Of a stretch of DNA of 7,188 nucleotides, positions 1 to 5,477 are shown in pieces. The DNA lies in NCBI GenBank assembly GCA_031283905.1, contig JAITAW010000081.1:1-7188 (forward strand), given 5' to 3'. The stretch comes from Treponema sp. (GTDB taxonomy: Bacteria; Spirochaetota; Spirochaetia; Treponematales; Breznakiellaceae). Both the position numbers and the translations under genes were made by a program. Position 1 is the first letter of the stretch. Each line of letters begins with the position of its first letter. Under the pieces are notes generated by a model, which had not been told where the DNA came from, ran no database searches, and worked only from the letters and a program-made list of their open reading frames with translations.

Positions 1-158
1 GCGGGGCCGCGGCGGGGAACAACGTGTATATCGCCGGAATGGAGGAGAACGCCGCGGGTAAGGAGGCGGCCTGTTACTGGAAGAACGGGGTCAAGACCGC
101 GCTCTCGGACGGCAGTACCAGCGCCGCGGCAAACGATGTCGTCCTTGTCCCGCGATAA
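1..158 (+). CDS. C-terminal end of a YWKNG-type repeat protein (5' partial)
   Basis: An open frame (codons in phase with base 3) runs in from the left edge and stops at TAA 156-158, giving about 51 residues. It contains VYIAGMEEN, then ACYWKNGVKTALSDGS, then ANDVVLVPR at the end. The order VYIAG / CYWKNG / L-DG is the repeating pattern of propeller-like, often lipidated, surface proteins that I recall as numerous in termite-gut treponemes, where each unit is roughly VYVAG...ACYWKNG. Only the last unit is visible, so neither a signal peptide nor the number of repeats can be judged. The family assignment rests on recalled pattern; no enzymatic function is implied. The frame is G+C-rich with strong G/C third positions, like the rest of the left zone. 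Confidence 0.65.
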   Translation, partial: GAAAGNNVYIAGMEENAAGKEAACYWKNGVKTALSDGSTSAAANDVVLVPR

Positions 159-169
159 GCGCGGGGCGC

Positions 170-252
170 TTCAAACAGGGTTGTTTGAACACTTCAAACA
201 GCAGTGTTTAGGTACTTCAAACAGTATTGTTTAGGTACTTCAAACAAGGTTG
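170..252. repeat. Tandem array of a 23-bp palindromic unit (about 3.6 copies)
   Basis: Units begin at 170, 193, 216 and 239, exactly 23 bases apart. Each starts TTCAAACA, and the first closes with TGTTTGAA, making it an inverted repeat around a 3-base centre. Units 2 and 3 end TGTTTAGGTAC and differ mainly in the centre (GCAG versus GTAT). The fourth is truncated and decays after TTCAAACAAGG. The array starts 11 bases after the stop of the upstream gene. It could be a dispersed intergenic repeat family, a set of protein-binding half sites or folded RNA. The sequence does not decide between these. Confidence 0.8.
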
Positions 253-264
253 GGGCAGTGTACA

Positions 265-306
265 GGGCGCAGGCGGAGCCTGCAGCCGCGGGCTGTGCCT
301 GCGCCT
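265..306 (+). terminator. Strong G+C-rich hairpin downstream of the repeat protein
   Basis: The arms GGCGCAGGC (266-274) and GCCTGCGCC (297-305) are perfectly complementary over 9 bp. The inner arms AGCC (277-280) and GGCT (291-294) and a small GC closing step continue the stem, leaving an AGCC loop; G-U pairs extend it at both ends. The following bases (TACTTCTATC) are only moderately T-rich, so it is not a textbook intrinsic terminator. Lying about 107 bases after the upstream stop and before the next gene, it may end that transcript. It could equally be a REP-like element. Confidence 0.4.
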
Positions 307-554
307 ACTTCTATCAGACCAACAGTCGTGAGCCGCCCTTGAGACTACGCCATAACGGAATTGCTAAAAGCGCTTTCCGAGGAAGGCTGACAACCCCTGT
401 AATTACCCGGCGGCGTCCGGCGCTCTTTTTGGGCTTCTTGCTTCCCCTTCCGCGGCTTGGCGGTTAATCTCTTCCCCCGCGCGGAGGCTCATCGAAGGAG
501 CGGGGCTTACCGTACGTCCCGTTTTCCTCTATAAATTGAAATCAGGAGACAGAC
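307..554. other. Intergenic stretch before the protease gene
   Basis: No convincing gene is visible. An open frame at 204-467 begins inside the 23-bp repeat array and runs through the hairpin, so it is not credible as coding. A weak terminator-like arrangement (CCGG 407-410, CCGG 417-420, then a T run at 426-430) is present. The only other element is the promoter-like sequence just upstream of the protease gene. Confidence 0.5.
507..535 (+). promoter_or_regulatory. Candidate promoter of the aspartic protease gene
   Basis: TATAAA at 530-535 matches the -10 consensus at five of six positions. A poor -35 (TTACCG, 507-512) lies 17 bases upstream. Transcription would start around 542, essentially at the ribosome binding site, which makes the placement doubtful. 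The call rests on the -10 alone. Confidence 0.25.
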
Positions 555-968
555 ATGAGTACTTTTATGGAAAAAATCACCCTGACTAACGCCGGGGATA
601 TTAGCGCCTCGCGAAACGGGCTTATCCCGGAGTCAAAGGTCCGCGCCCTTACGCTGGAGGCCATGCCCGATACAGGGGCATGGACACTGGTTATCAACGA
701 GGAGACCCGGCAAAAGCTGGGGCTTGCCCTTGGGGGTTCGATAGCGTCAACCCTTGCGGACGGTTCCACCACCCGGTACGGCCAGACCGAGGCGGTGAAG
801 ATTCAATGGAAAGACCGCAGTACCACCCAGCAGGCCCTGGTCGTACCGGACGCGCGGGACGTTCTCCTTGGGGCGCTGCCCCTTGAGGCGATGGACCTCA
901 TGGTTGACCCGGTTCACGAGCGATTGACCGGCGTTCACGGCAATCAGCCCGTACACGTACTCTACTGA
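555..968 (+). CDS. Small retropepsin-like (clan AA) aspartic protease
   Basis: A 137-aa soluble protein with no signal peptide or membrane segment. The catalytic motif D39-T40-G41 is followed by AWTLVIN, as in retropepsin-like domains (hydrophobic-DTGA-phi-phi). A flap-like stretch lies at about 61-80, and residues 104-115 (LLGALPLEAMDL) give the hydrophobic-hydrophobic-Gly motif that follows in this fold, ending LMVDP. A single retropepsin domain has one DTG, so activity would need a homodimer. The residue before the Asp is Pro (MPDTG) where family members usually have a hydrophobic residue. The start is supported by AGGAGA (544-549) 5 bases upstream of the ATG; a second ATG at 567 is possible but lacks a comparable site. 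The substrate is unknown and no obvious partner gene is adjacent. Family identification is firm; the physiological role is not inferable. Confidence 0.85.
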   Translation: MSTFMEKITLTNAGDISASRNGLIPESKVRALTLEAMPDTGAWTLVINEETRQKLGLALGGSIASTLADGSTTRYGQTEAVKIQWKDRSTTQQALVVPDARDVLLGALPLEAMDLMVDPVHERLTGVHGNQPVHVLY

Positions 969-971
969 CGG

Positions 972-1005
972 CGCCGCAATCCGGCATCCAGACCGGCTTG
1001 CGGCG
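972..1005 (+). terminator. Hairpin directly after the protease gene
   Basis: CGCCGCAA (972-979) pairs perfectly with TTGCGGCG (998-1005). After a one-base mismatch, CCGG (981-984) pairs with CCGG (993-996) around an 8-base loop. It begins 4 bases after the TGA stop, the expected place for a terminator, but lacks a T run (TTGGATG follows). It is best seen as a transcript-end or 3'-protecting hairpin. Confidence 0.5.
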
Positions 1006-1554
1006 TTGGATGTGGCGCGCCGTCCGTGGCGCGGGCCGTCCGCTCCCCGGCACGGAACCGCCCTGGTTAAAAGGAGGTAACGAGCGTGAAGCGTGTGTTC
1101 AGGAAAGGCCGGGGTTTATGCTTTCCGCTGTTGTATCATGCTTCCGTTTTTTGCTTTCCCCCAGGACGACGCTGCGCCGGAGGGCCGGAAAAATATCCGG
1201 CCTTGAGGATATTGCCCGCCGGACGGGGAACCCCATACGGCCCGGTATGCGGAGGACGGAGCGGGGCAATCCGCGATTTAAGCGGGCCGTCACCTGCGGA
1301 AGCTGCGAGCGCCGCTTCCATGTTGAAGGCGGGACGGCGGTCTTTGAAGACCATGCGGACATGGGCGGGGACCGGCGGGAATGGTATAAGACCGGGGAAA
1401 ACGAACGTGAGGAGGGGAAGGGGCTCGAAGAAACGCCGCTTGCCGCGCGGGGCCGGGATTTCGGCATGACGCTTTATAAAGCGAAGACGGGGCCTTATAC
1501 AAAGACGATAGGTATGTATATTTCTATGGGAAGCGGTATTTTATCAAAGGGACA
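1006..1554. other. G+C-rich stretch with no recognised gene
   Basis: About 550 bases lie between the protease gene and the 3' end of the minus-strand sugar dehydratase gene. Overlapping open frames exist on both strands, as expected in G+C-rich DNA, and none has a recognisable domain. One plus frame (ATG at 1118 to a stop at 1579) has a CGSC motif and a fairly balanced C-terminal half but overlaps the convergent gene by 25 bases. A competing plus frame (1086-1469) has an excellent ribosome binding site but an Arg/Gly/Pro-rich composition. A perfect 14-bp palindrome, CGCTTTATAAAGCG, lies at 1470-1483. The stretch may hold a decayed gene whose reading frame was broken. Confidence 0.4.
1086..1469 (+). 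CDS. Doubtful ORF with a strong ribosome binding site
   Basis: A GTG start at 1086 is preceded by a full consensus Shine-Dalgarno, AAGGAGGT (1071-1078), with a 7-base gap. This is the only reason to consider it. The 127-aa product begins MKRVFRKGRGLCFPLLYH, is rich in Arg, Gly and Pro with scattered Cys, and shows no domain, signal peptide or repeat. Its composition is what random G+C-rich DNA would give. The true product may start here and shift frame downstream, since another frame (from 1118) stays open to 1579. It could be a pseudogene remnant or a spurious ORF. Confidence 0.2.
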   Translation: MKRVFRKGRGLCFPLLYHASVFCFPPGRRCAGGPEKYPALRILPAGRGTPYGPVCGGRSGAIRDLSGPSPAEAASAASMLKAGRRSLKTMRTWAGTGGNGIRPGKTNVRRGRGSKKRRLPRGAGISA

Positions 1555-3042
1555 TTATAAGCGGATGGCGCGAGCGTAGCTTGGCAACGCGTCCGCAAGC
1601 AGGGAGCGCAACGTTTCGTTGTCGCGGTAGATGTCCGGCTGCGCGGGATCGAAGCGGCAGATAGGCGACAGTTTCTCCATAAGCGAGCGCAGGTTCAGGC
1701 CGGGCGGCGTTGTCCGCTCAAGCCGCAAGATGCGGCTGTGTTCCGTCTGAACCGGCGATTCGTTGTTCGACCAGAGCTTTTCGTCAAGGCGCTCGCCCGG
1801 GCGAAACCCTATATATTCGATCTTAATGTCTTTGTTGGGTTCAAAACCATAAAATCTGATGAGTTGTTCCGCAAGATCGCGGATGAAGACCGGTTCGCCC
1901 ATGTCGAGGAGGTACAGGCCGCCGTTCTCGCCGACTCCGCCCGCTTTCAAGACGAGGGAGCAGGCTTCCGGAATGGTCATAAACCACCGCTTCATATCCG
2001 GGTGGGTTACGGTTACGGGTCCGCCCTTTGCGATCTGCTTCTCAAAAAGCGGAAGCGCCGACCCCCGTGAACCAAGCACATTGCCGAAACGAACCGCCAT
2101 AAATTTGGTAGTTCCGCCGGCAAAACTGCCGCCGGCTATGCCGCGTTCCGCCGCTTCCAGCACAAGCTGTTCGCACAGGTACTTGGAAACGCCGTACACC
2201 GACGCCGGTTCCACGGCTTTATCCGTGGTTATGTGGACGAAACGTTTGACGCCGCAGGCGTTGGCCGCTTCCACAAGGTTTTTCGTGCCGAAAAGGTTGT
2301 TTTCGATGGCGGCGACAGGATTGTCCTCCATGAGCGGCACATGTTTGTACGCCGCGGTGTGGAACACAACATCGGCTCTGAGCCGCGAAAGCAGGCGTTT
2401 CATGTACGCGCCGTCTTTAAGGTCCCCTATGATAGGCACGATGGACGCCTTTTCCCCTACCCCCTCCTCCTGTAAAACCCGCAGTTCCTTATCAATCTGG
2501 TAGATGGAGTTCTCCCCGTGACCGAGCAGGTAGAGCCGTTCCGCGCCGCCGGAAAGAAGCTGGCGGCACAGTTCGCCGCCGATGGAGCCGCCCGCGCCCG
2601 TGATAAGGACCCGCTTGTCCCGCAGATACGCAAGACTTTCTTTCAGGTGGATCGCAACGGGCGTTCGCCCCAGCAGGTCCTGCGGGTCTATGGAACGGGT
2701 CTGGATGAGGTGGGCGTCCCCTTCAATGATTTGAGACACGGACGGCAGTATCCGTATCTTTTGAAAACCGGCGTTTTTCAGAATAGCGTATAAATTCTTG
2801 AGATACTCGCGGGATGCGCTTGGCATGGCGATGACGGCCTCATCGCCCGTCCGCATACCTAAAAGACGCGCCACATCCTGAATGGGTCCCAAAACGGGAA
2901 TAGCATCGATCTTCCGCCCTATTTTTTCATTATCATCATCCAGGAAGGCGGCGATTTCACCGAAAATCGCCTTCTTACGGATTTCAGCCGCCAGAGTCTG
3001 CCCCGCAAACCCGGCTCCTATGATGTATATTCGTCCGCTCAT
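1555..3042 (-). CDS. CapD/WbpM/FlaA1-type nucleotide-sugar 4,6-dehydratase (no membrane domain)
   Basis: A 495-aa protein of two Rossmann domains. The N-terminal one (about 1-125) has G9-A-G-F-A-G14. The C-terminal extended SDR domain (about 140-430) has the NAD(P) motif G149-AGGSI-G155, then HTAAYKHVPLMEDNP (228-242), T273-D274-K275, Y283-x3-K287, RFGNVLGSRGS (318-328) and GFRPGERLDEKL (412-423). These are signatures of the polysaccharide biosynthesis CapD family, whose members convert UDP-GlcNAc or a relative to a 4-keto-6-deoxy sugar for capsule, O-antigen or flagellin glycans. Long members such as WbpM and PglF (about 600 aa) start with four membrane helices; this protein starts directly at the first Rossmann fold and should be cytosolic. 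The active site carries Tyr283 as in FlaA1/PseB, where WbpM, PglF and CapD have Met. The start is supported by GAGGGA upstream of the ATG. No other glycan gene lies in the window, so the pathway is unknown. Confidence 0.88.
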   Translation of the reverse strand: MSGRIYIIGAGFAGQTLAAEIRKKAIFGEIAAFLDDDNEKIGRKIDAIPVLGPIQDVARLLGMRTGDEAVIAMPSASREYLKNLYAILKNAGFQKIRILPSVSQIIEGDAHLIQTRSIDPQDLLGRTPVAIHLKESLAYLRDKRVLITGAGGSIGGELCRQLLSGGAERLYLLGHGENSIYQIDKELRVLQEEGVGEKASIVPIIGDLKDGAYMKRLLSRLRADVVFHTAAYKHVPLMEDNPVAAIENNLFGTKNLVEAANACGVKRFVHITTDKAVEPASVYGVSKYLCEQLVLEAAERGIAGGSFAGGTTKFMAVRFGNVLGSRGSALPLFEKQIAKGGPVTVTHPDMKRWFMTIPEACSLVLKAGGVGENGGLYLLDMGEPVFIRDLAEQLIRFYGFEPNKDIKIEYIGFRPGERLDEKLWSNNESPVQTEHSRILRLERTTPPGLNLRSLMEKLSPICRFDPAQPDIYRDNETLRSLLADALPSYARAIRL

Positions 3043-3178
3043 TTTTTATCCCTCAAACCGAAGCGCGGCGGTCGCCCGCTTTTTTCTTGCATTGTTTATA
3101 AGGTGCAGGACCGAGGAGACGCTAACGGCACTAATGGCAAGATAACGAGGTTCTATCATCGCGTGTTTCTTCCTTGCG

Positions 3179-3196
3179 TTGCGCAAAATTGCGCAA
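3179..3196. promoter_or_regulatory. Two TTGCGCAA palindromes one helical turn apart
   Basis: The perfect 8-bp palindrome TTGCGCAA occurs at 3179-3186 and 3189-3196, 10 bases start to start, flanked by CGTT/AACG-like extensions. It lies in the leader of the minus-strand dehydratase gene, just downstream of its candidate promoter, a position suitable for an operator. No regulator is encoded nearby. Confidence 0.3.
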
Positions 3197-3229
3197 AACG
3201 TATCAAGACATTCTCCTCCGGTAAGGCGC

Positions 3230-3257
3230 AGTATAGCACATTGTTGATTATTGTTAA
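3230..3257 (-). promoter_or_regulatory. Candidate promoter of the sugar dehydratase gene
   Basis: On the minus strand, TTAACA (3257-3252) and TATACT (3235-3230) each match the -35 and -10 consensus at five of six positions, with a 16-base spacer. A start near 3223 would give a leader of about 180 bases before the ATG at 3042. That leader would include the paired TTGCGCAA palindromes. Confidence 0.4.
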
Positions 3258-3282
3258 AGCAGGAAGAACGCCGGCTACGCTG

Positions 3283-3325
3283 GCGCAGACTGAGGTCATC
3301 GCGTGGCGCTACGGGATGTCTGCGC
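3283..3325. repeat. Inverted repeat between the divergent transcription units
   Basis: GCGCAGAC (3283-3290) and GTCTGCGC (3318-3325) are perfectly complementary, with 27 bases between them. The repeat lies in the divergent intergenic region between the dehydratase promoter and the tRNA promoter. It could form a stem separating the two units, but no T run follows on either strand. Confidence 0.35.
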
Positions 3326-3363
3326 GGGGCGGCTTTGCGCTAAAAATTAACTAGAAAGGCCTC

Positions 3364-3392
3364 TTGACAAAAACGCGCTTTAACGTTAGCAT
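3364..3392 (+). promoter_or_regulatory. Promoter of the tRNA (and possibly nudC) unit
   Basis: A perfect -35, TTGACA (3364-3369), is separated by 17 bases from TAGCAT (3387-3392), which matches four of six -10 positions including the key first, second and last bases. Initiation around 3399 would leave only a few bases before the mature tRNA 5' end, as is typical for tRNA genes. Confidence 0.6.
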
Positions 3393-3404
3393 ACATACGG
3401 TAAT

Positions 3405-3477
3405 GGCGGTATAGCTCAGTCGGTAGAGCAAACGGCTCATATCCGTTAGGTCATTGGTTCAAGTCCAATTGCCGCTA
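3405..3477 (+). tRNA. tRNA with CAT anticodon, probably elongator tRNA-Met
   Basis: A complete 73-nt cloverleaf: acceptor GGCGGTA/TGCCGCT with discriminator A3477, D stem GCTC/GAGC, anticodon stem AACGG/CCGTT around loop CTCATAT (anticodon CAT, 3438-3440), a 5-base variable loop, and T stem ATTGG/CCAAT with loop TTCAAGT. The anticodon stem lacks the three G-C pairs of initiator tRNA, so it is an elongator. A tRNA-Ile whose C34 is modified to lysidine cannot be excluded by eye. The first acceptor pair is G-U, and the 3' CCA is not encoded (CTA follows), so CCA must be added by a nucleotidyltransferase. nudC starts 52 bases downstream with no terminator between. Confidence 0.93.
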
Positions 3478-3529
3478 CTAGGAATACATTGCTATATATC
3501 CGCATATGGTTGTTGCGGGTTGAGGAAAA

Positions 3530-4321
3530 ATGTTGGATGAAAGGGTATATCTTTTTCAAGATGCCATGATGCTTATGCCGATAGAGGCTTCTGAAGGTTC
3601 GTTTTTTTTGGGAATTTCGCTTACCGATATTAATTTTTCTGTACAATTTGTTGATATCCCTTCGCTTCTGCCTAATCAACCAAATATAAAAATCGGTGAT
3701 GCGCCTTCAGGCGTTGTATTGCCGGAAGGCTGGCGCCGTACGCCTATGAGACAGGTGGTTTCGTCCATAAACGCCGGAGACGCGGAGAGAGTGGTAAGGG
3801 CGTTTCATATAGCGCAATGGAGGAGAGAGTCGGTCTATTGCGGGGTCTGCGGAAACAGGAACGTTGATTCGCGGGCTGAAACGGCTCGCGTTTGTCCCCG
3901 TTGCGGGCGAATTGAATATCCGCGTATAGCGCCTGCCGTCATAACGCTTGTTACCAATGATGAAGGAGAGATACTGCTGGCGCATAACGCGAAATTCAAA
4001 GCGGGCGTATACAGTTTGATAGCGGGTTTTAACGAAGCCGGAGAAAGCCTTGAACAGACGGTTGAGAGGGAAATATGGGAAGAAACGGGCTTGAAAGTAA
4101 ACGATGTTTGTTATAAGATATCGCAACCGTGGCCGTTCCCCTGCTCACTTATGACTGGATGGACGGCGCGGTATGCGGGAGGGATTTTGCGTCCGGACGG
4201 CATTGAAATAGAGGATGTGCGTTGGTTTAGAAGAGATGGATTGCCGGAACTGCCAAGTAACGGCTCGGCGGCTCGGCGGCTTATCAACGAGTGGCTTTCC
4301 GAACAGACGGGAAATTTTTAA
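3530..4321 (+). CDS. nudC: NAD(H) pyrophosphatase / RNA deNADding Nudix hydrolase NudC
   Basis: A 263-aa cytosolic enzyme of the NudC family. These enzymes split NAD(H) into NMN(H) and AMP and remove NAD caps from RNA 5' ends. A divergent N-terminal domain (1-97) precedes a zinc ribbon with C104/C107 and C122/C125. The catalytic domain follows, with a full Nudix box at 166-188 (G-x5-E-x7-R-E-I-x-E-E-x-G-L) that supplies the metal-binding glutamates. Downstream, SQPWPFP at 198-204 is the diagnostic motif separating NudC from other Nudix enzymes. The length is normal for the family. TGAGGA at 3521-3526 supports the ATG. It lies 52 bases after the tRNA and 26 bases before the next gene, so it probably belongs to one plus-strand unit with that gene and rsmD. 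Confidence 0.95.
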   Translation: MLDERVYLFQDAMMLMPIEASEGSFFLGISLTDINFSVQFVDIPSLLPNQPNIKIGDAPSGVVLPEGWRRTPMRQVVSSINAGDAERVVRAFHIAQWRRESVYCGVCGNRNVDSRAETARVCPRCGRIEYPRIAPAVITLVTNDEGEILLAHNAKFKAGVYSLIAGFNEAGESLEQTVEREIWEETGLKVNDVCYKISQPWPFPCSLMTGWTARYAGGILRPDGIEIEDVRWFRRDGLPELPSNGSAARRLINEWLSEQTGNF

Positions 4322-4347
4322 AGCGGTTAAGCGGGTGTTTTTGAAAA

Positions 4348-4806
4348 ATGAAAAAAAATGTAGAGAATAAGCCGATTAATTTTGAGGATACGCTGTATAT
4401 CCTCCATTCCAGAATACAGATGTTGCAGGATATTCTTGCGCTTGATATACCGGCGGATTTATTTCTTGACAAGAGCATTGACGACATGGAATTCATAGAT
4501 AAAATACTTGAAGTTTTAATAAAAGCGCTAAGCGAAGATACGTATATTATGGAAAGAGACGAGCAGCTTGACAACTTTTCAGAAACGGAATGGCGGTTTT
4601 CTCAGGTTTTGGTACGATTTCTGAGCGTTTCCTCCACGTTGTCCGCCGGACATCACCCCGTTCTAAGGGATACAATTTCCACTTTGCGGAGTCAAAGCGC
4701 CATCCGCCGTAAAATCGCGGATAATTCTAAATCAAAAAAGGAAGGAGTTGAAACGATACCCATAGTCAGTTCGGACGAAATGAGCGAACTGATCAAGGGA
4801 TTATAG
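4348..4806 (+). CDS. Unrecognised acidic helical protein between nudC and rsmD
   Basis: A 152-aa protein that I do not recognise. It has no signal peptide and no membrane segment. The first 75 residues are rich in Asp, Glu, Ile and Leu (for example LYILHSRIQMLQDILALDIP and DDMEFIDKILEVLIKAL) and look like a bundle of amphipathic helices. A basic segment (about 115-132, with IRRKIADNSKSKK) follows, then an acidic tail ending SSDEMSELIKGL. The ribosome binding site is weak, so translation may be coupled to nudC, whose stop lies 26 bases upstream; rsmD begins 25 bases downstream. Codon use resembles the neighbours, and the tight spacing supports a real gene in the same operon. Its position suggests a link to RNA metabolism, but that is only inference. 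Confidence 0.75.
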   Translation: MKKNVENKPINFEDTLYILHSRIQMLQDILALDIPADLFLDKSIDDMEFIDKILEVLIKALSEDTYIMERDEQLDNFSETEWRFSQVLVRFLSVSSTLSAGHHPVLRDTISTLRSQSAIRRKIADNSKSKKEGVETIPIVSSDEMSELIKGL

Positions 4807-4831
4807 GGAAGACTGGCTCAAGCGAACTGTT

Positions 4832-5365
4832 ATGCGAATCACCGGAGGAAGTTTACGCGGACGCCAGGTTGCGGCGCCGGGCGGCGTTATTAGACCAGCG
4901 ATGGATCGTATGCGGGAGTCTGTTTTTGCGACGCTGGGAGACTTGACCGGCTGTTCTTTCCTTGACGTTTTTTCCGGTTCAGGCGTCATTGCGTTGGAGG
5001 CCGCTTCACGCGGCGCGTCTTTCATTGAGGCTGTGGAAAATGACCCGCTTAAACGGAAGACATTGTTGCGGAACGCCGCCCTCTCTCCGGTGCGAATACA
5101 GTGTAGATTCATGCCGGCGGAGTTGTATGTGCAACGGGCCAAGCGAAGTTTTGATGTTATTTTCTGCGATCCGCCCTTCCCTTATGAGTACAAATGGACT
5201 TTAGTCAAAGCAATAGCGAATTCCGCGCTTATGAAACGCGGCGCGCGATTGCTAATTCATCGCCCGAGAGAGGATTTTTTGTATTATGCCATAGACAATG
5301 TGATGTTAGAAAGAACTAAAGAATACGGTCGTTCAGTTGTTGATTTTTTTGTTCTTTCTTGTTAA
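4832..5365 (+). CDS. rsmD: 16S rRNA (guanine966-N2)-methyltransferase RsmD
   Basis: A 177-aa class I SAM-dependent methyltransferase, the usual size for RsmD, which methylates N2 of G966 (E. coli numbering) in assembled small-subunit RNA. The start MRITGGSLRGR and the segment IRPAMDRMRESVF (20-32) are the family's N-terminal signature; the usual Thr after RP is Ala here. Motif I (SAM binding) is LDVFSGSG at 44-51, followed by ALEAASRGA. An acidic residue for the SAM ribose lies near E67-E69. The catalytic motif IV is D113-PP-F116. There is no good Shine-Dalgarno before the ATG, but the conserved N-terminus fixes the start. It is the last gene of the tRNA-nudC unit, and a terminator-like hairpin lies about 60 bases downstream. 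Confidence 0.93.
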   Translation: MRITGGSLRGRQVAAPGGVIRPAMDRMRESVFATLGDLTGCSFLDVFSGSGVIALEAASRGASFIEAVENDPLKRKTLLRNAALSPVRIQCRFMPAELYVQRAKRSFDVIFCDPPFPYEYKWTLVKAIANSALMKRGARLLIHRPREDFLYYAIDNVMLERTKEYGRSVVDFFVLSC

Positions 5366-5477
5366 TATAGGAGGAATGAATCGTCTCAAAAGGCGGAATC
5401 CATCCTCGAATATAAAGAAAATTTGATTAAAAATCTGTCAAAATTGTCAGATTTTTATATTGAGGTTGTTAGGATCC
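5366..5477 (+). promoter_or_regulatory. Structured leader upstream of the TPR gene pair
   Basis: The 112 bases between rsmD and the next start can fold. GAGG (5371-5374) and ATG (5376-5378) pair with CAT and CCTC (5401-5407) across a bulged A, with a smaller inner stem. A separate A+T-rich hairpin ending in T's follows. A micro-ORF of 16 codons (5376-5426, MNRLKRRNPSSNIKKI) starts one base after AGGAGG, which is too close for normal initiation. A weak promoter (TTGATT 5340-5345, TAATAT 5363-5368, 17-base spacer) overlaps the end of rsmD. The layout resembles an attenuator leader; no known riboswitch was recognised. Confidence 0.3.
5429..5456 (+). terminator. A+T-rich hairpin with T run after rsmD
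   Basis: AAAAATCTG (5429-5437) pairs perfectly with CAGATTTTT (5448-5456). A T-T mismatch and a CA/TG step continue the stem inward. The 3' arm doubles as a T run (5452-5456). It can act as an intrinsic terminator in both directions, though the stem is A+T-rich and weak. It ends only 21 bases before the start of the next gene, so it may limit read-through from the rsmD unit. Confidence 0.45.

Noticed and set aside
204..467. Plus-strand open frame of 87 codons
   Set aside because: It starts inside the 23-bp repeat array, runs through the strong hairpin, and has no ribosome binding site or recognisable content.
998..1117. Upstream extension of the plus frame that ends at 1579
   Set aside because: The nominal start is a TTG inside the right arm of the hairpin after the protease gene, with no ribosome binding site.
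1470..1483. Perfect palindrome CGCTTTATAAAGCG
   Set aside because: It is short and isolated, not followed by a T run on either strand, and about 70 bases beyond the dehydratase stop; too weak to call a terminator or operator.
2882..3354. Two plus-strand open frames in and upstream of the dehydratase gene region
   Set aside because: One is largely antisense to the dehydratase 5' end. The other crosses the candidate promoter and operator with no start signal or protein-like composition.
3405..3477. Initiator tRNA-Met
   Set aside because: The anticodon stem is AACGG/CCGTT, not the three consecutive G-C pairs of initiators, and the first acceptor pair is G-U rather than the typical C-A mismatch.
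3446..3679. Minus-strand open frame ending AAIGLEPMT
   Set aside because: Its C-terminus is the antisense of the tRNA and the rest is antisense to nudC; this is a common annotation artefact.
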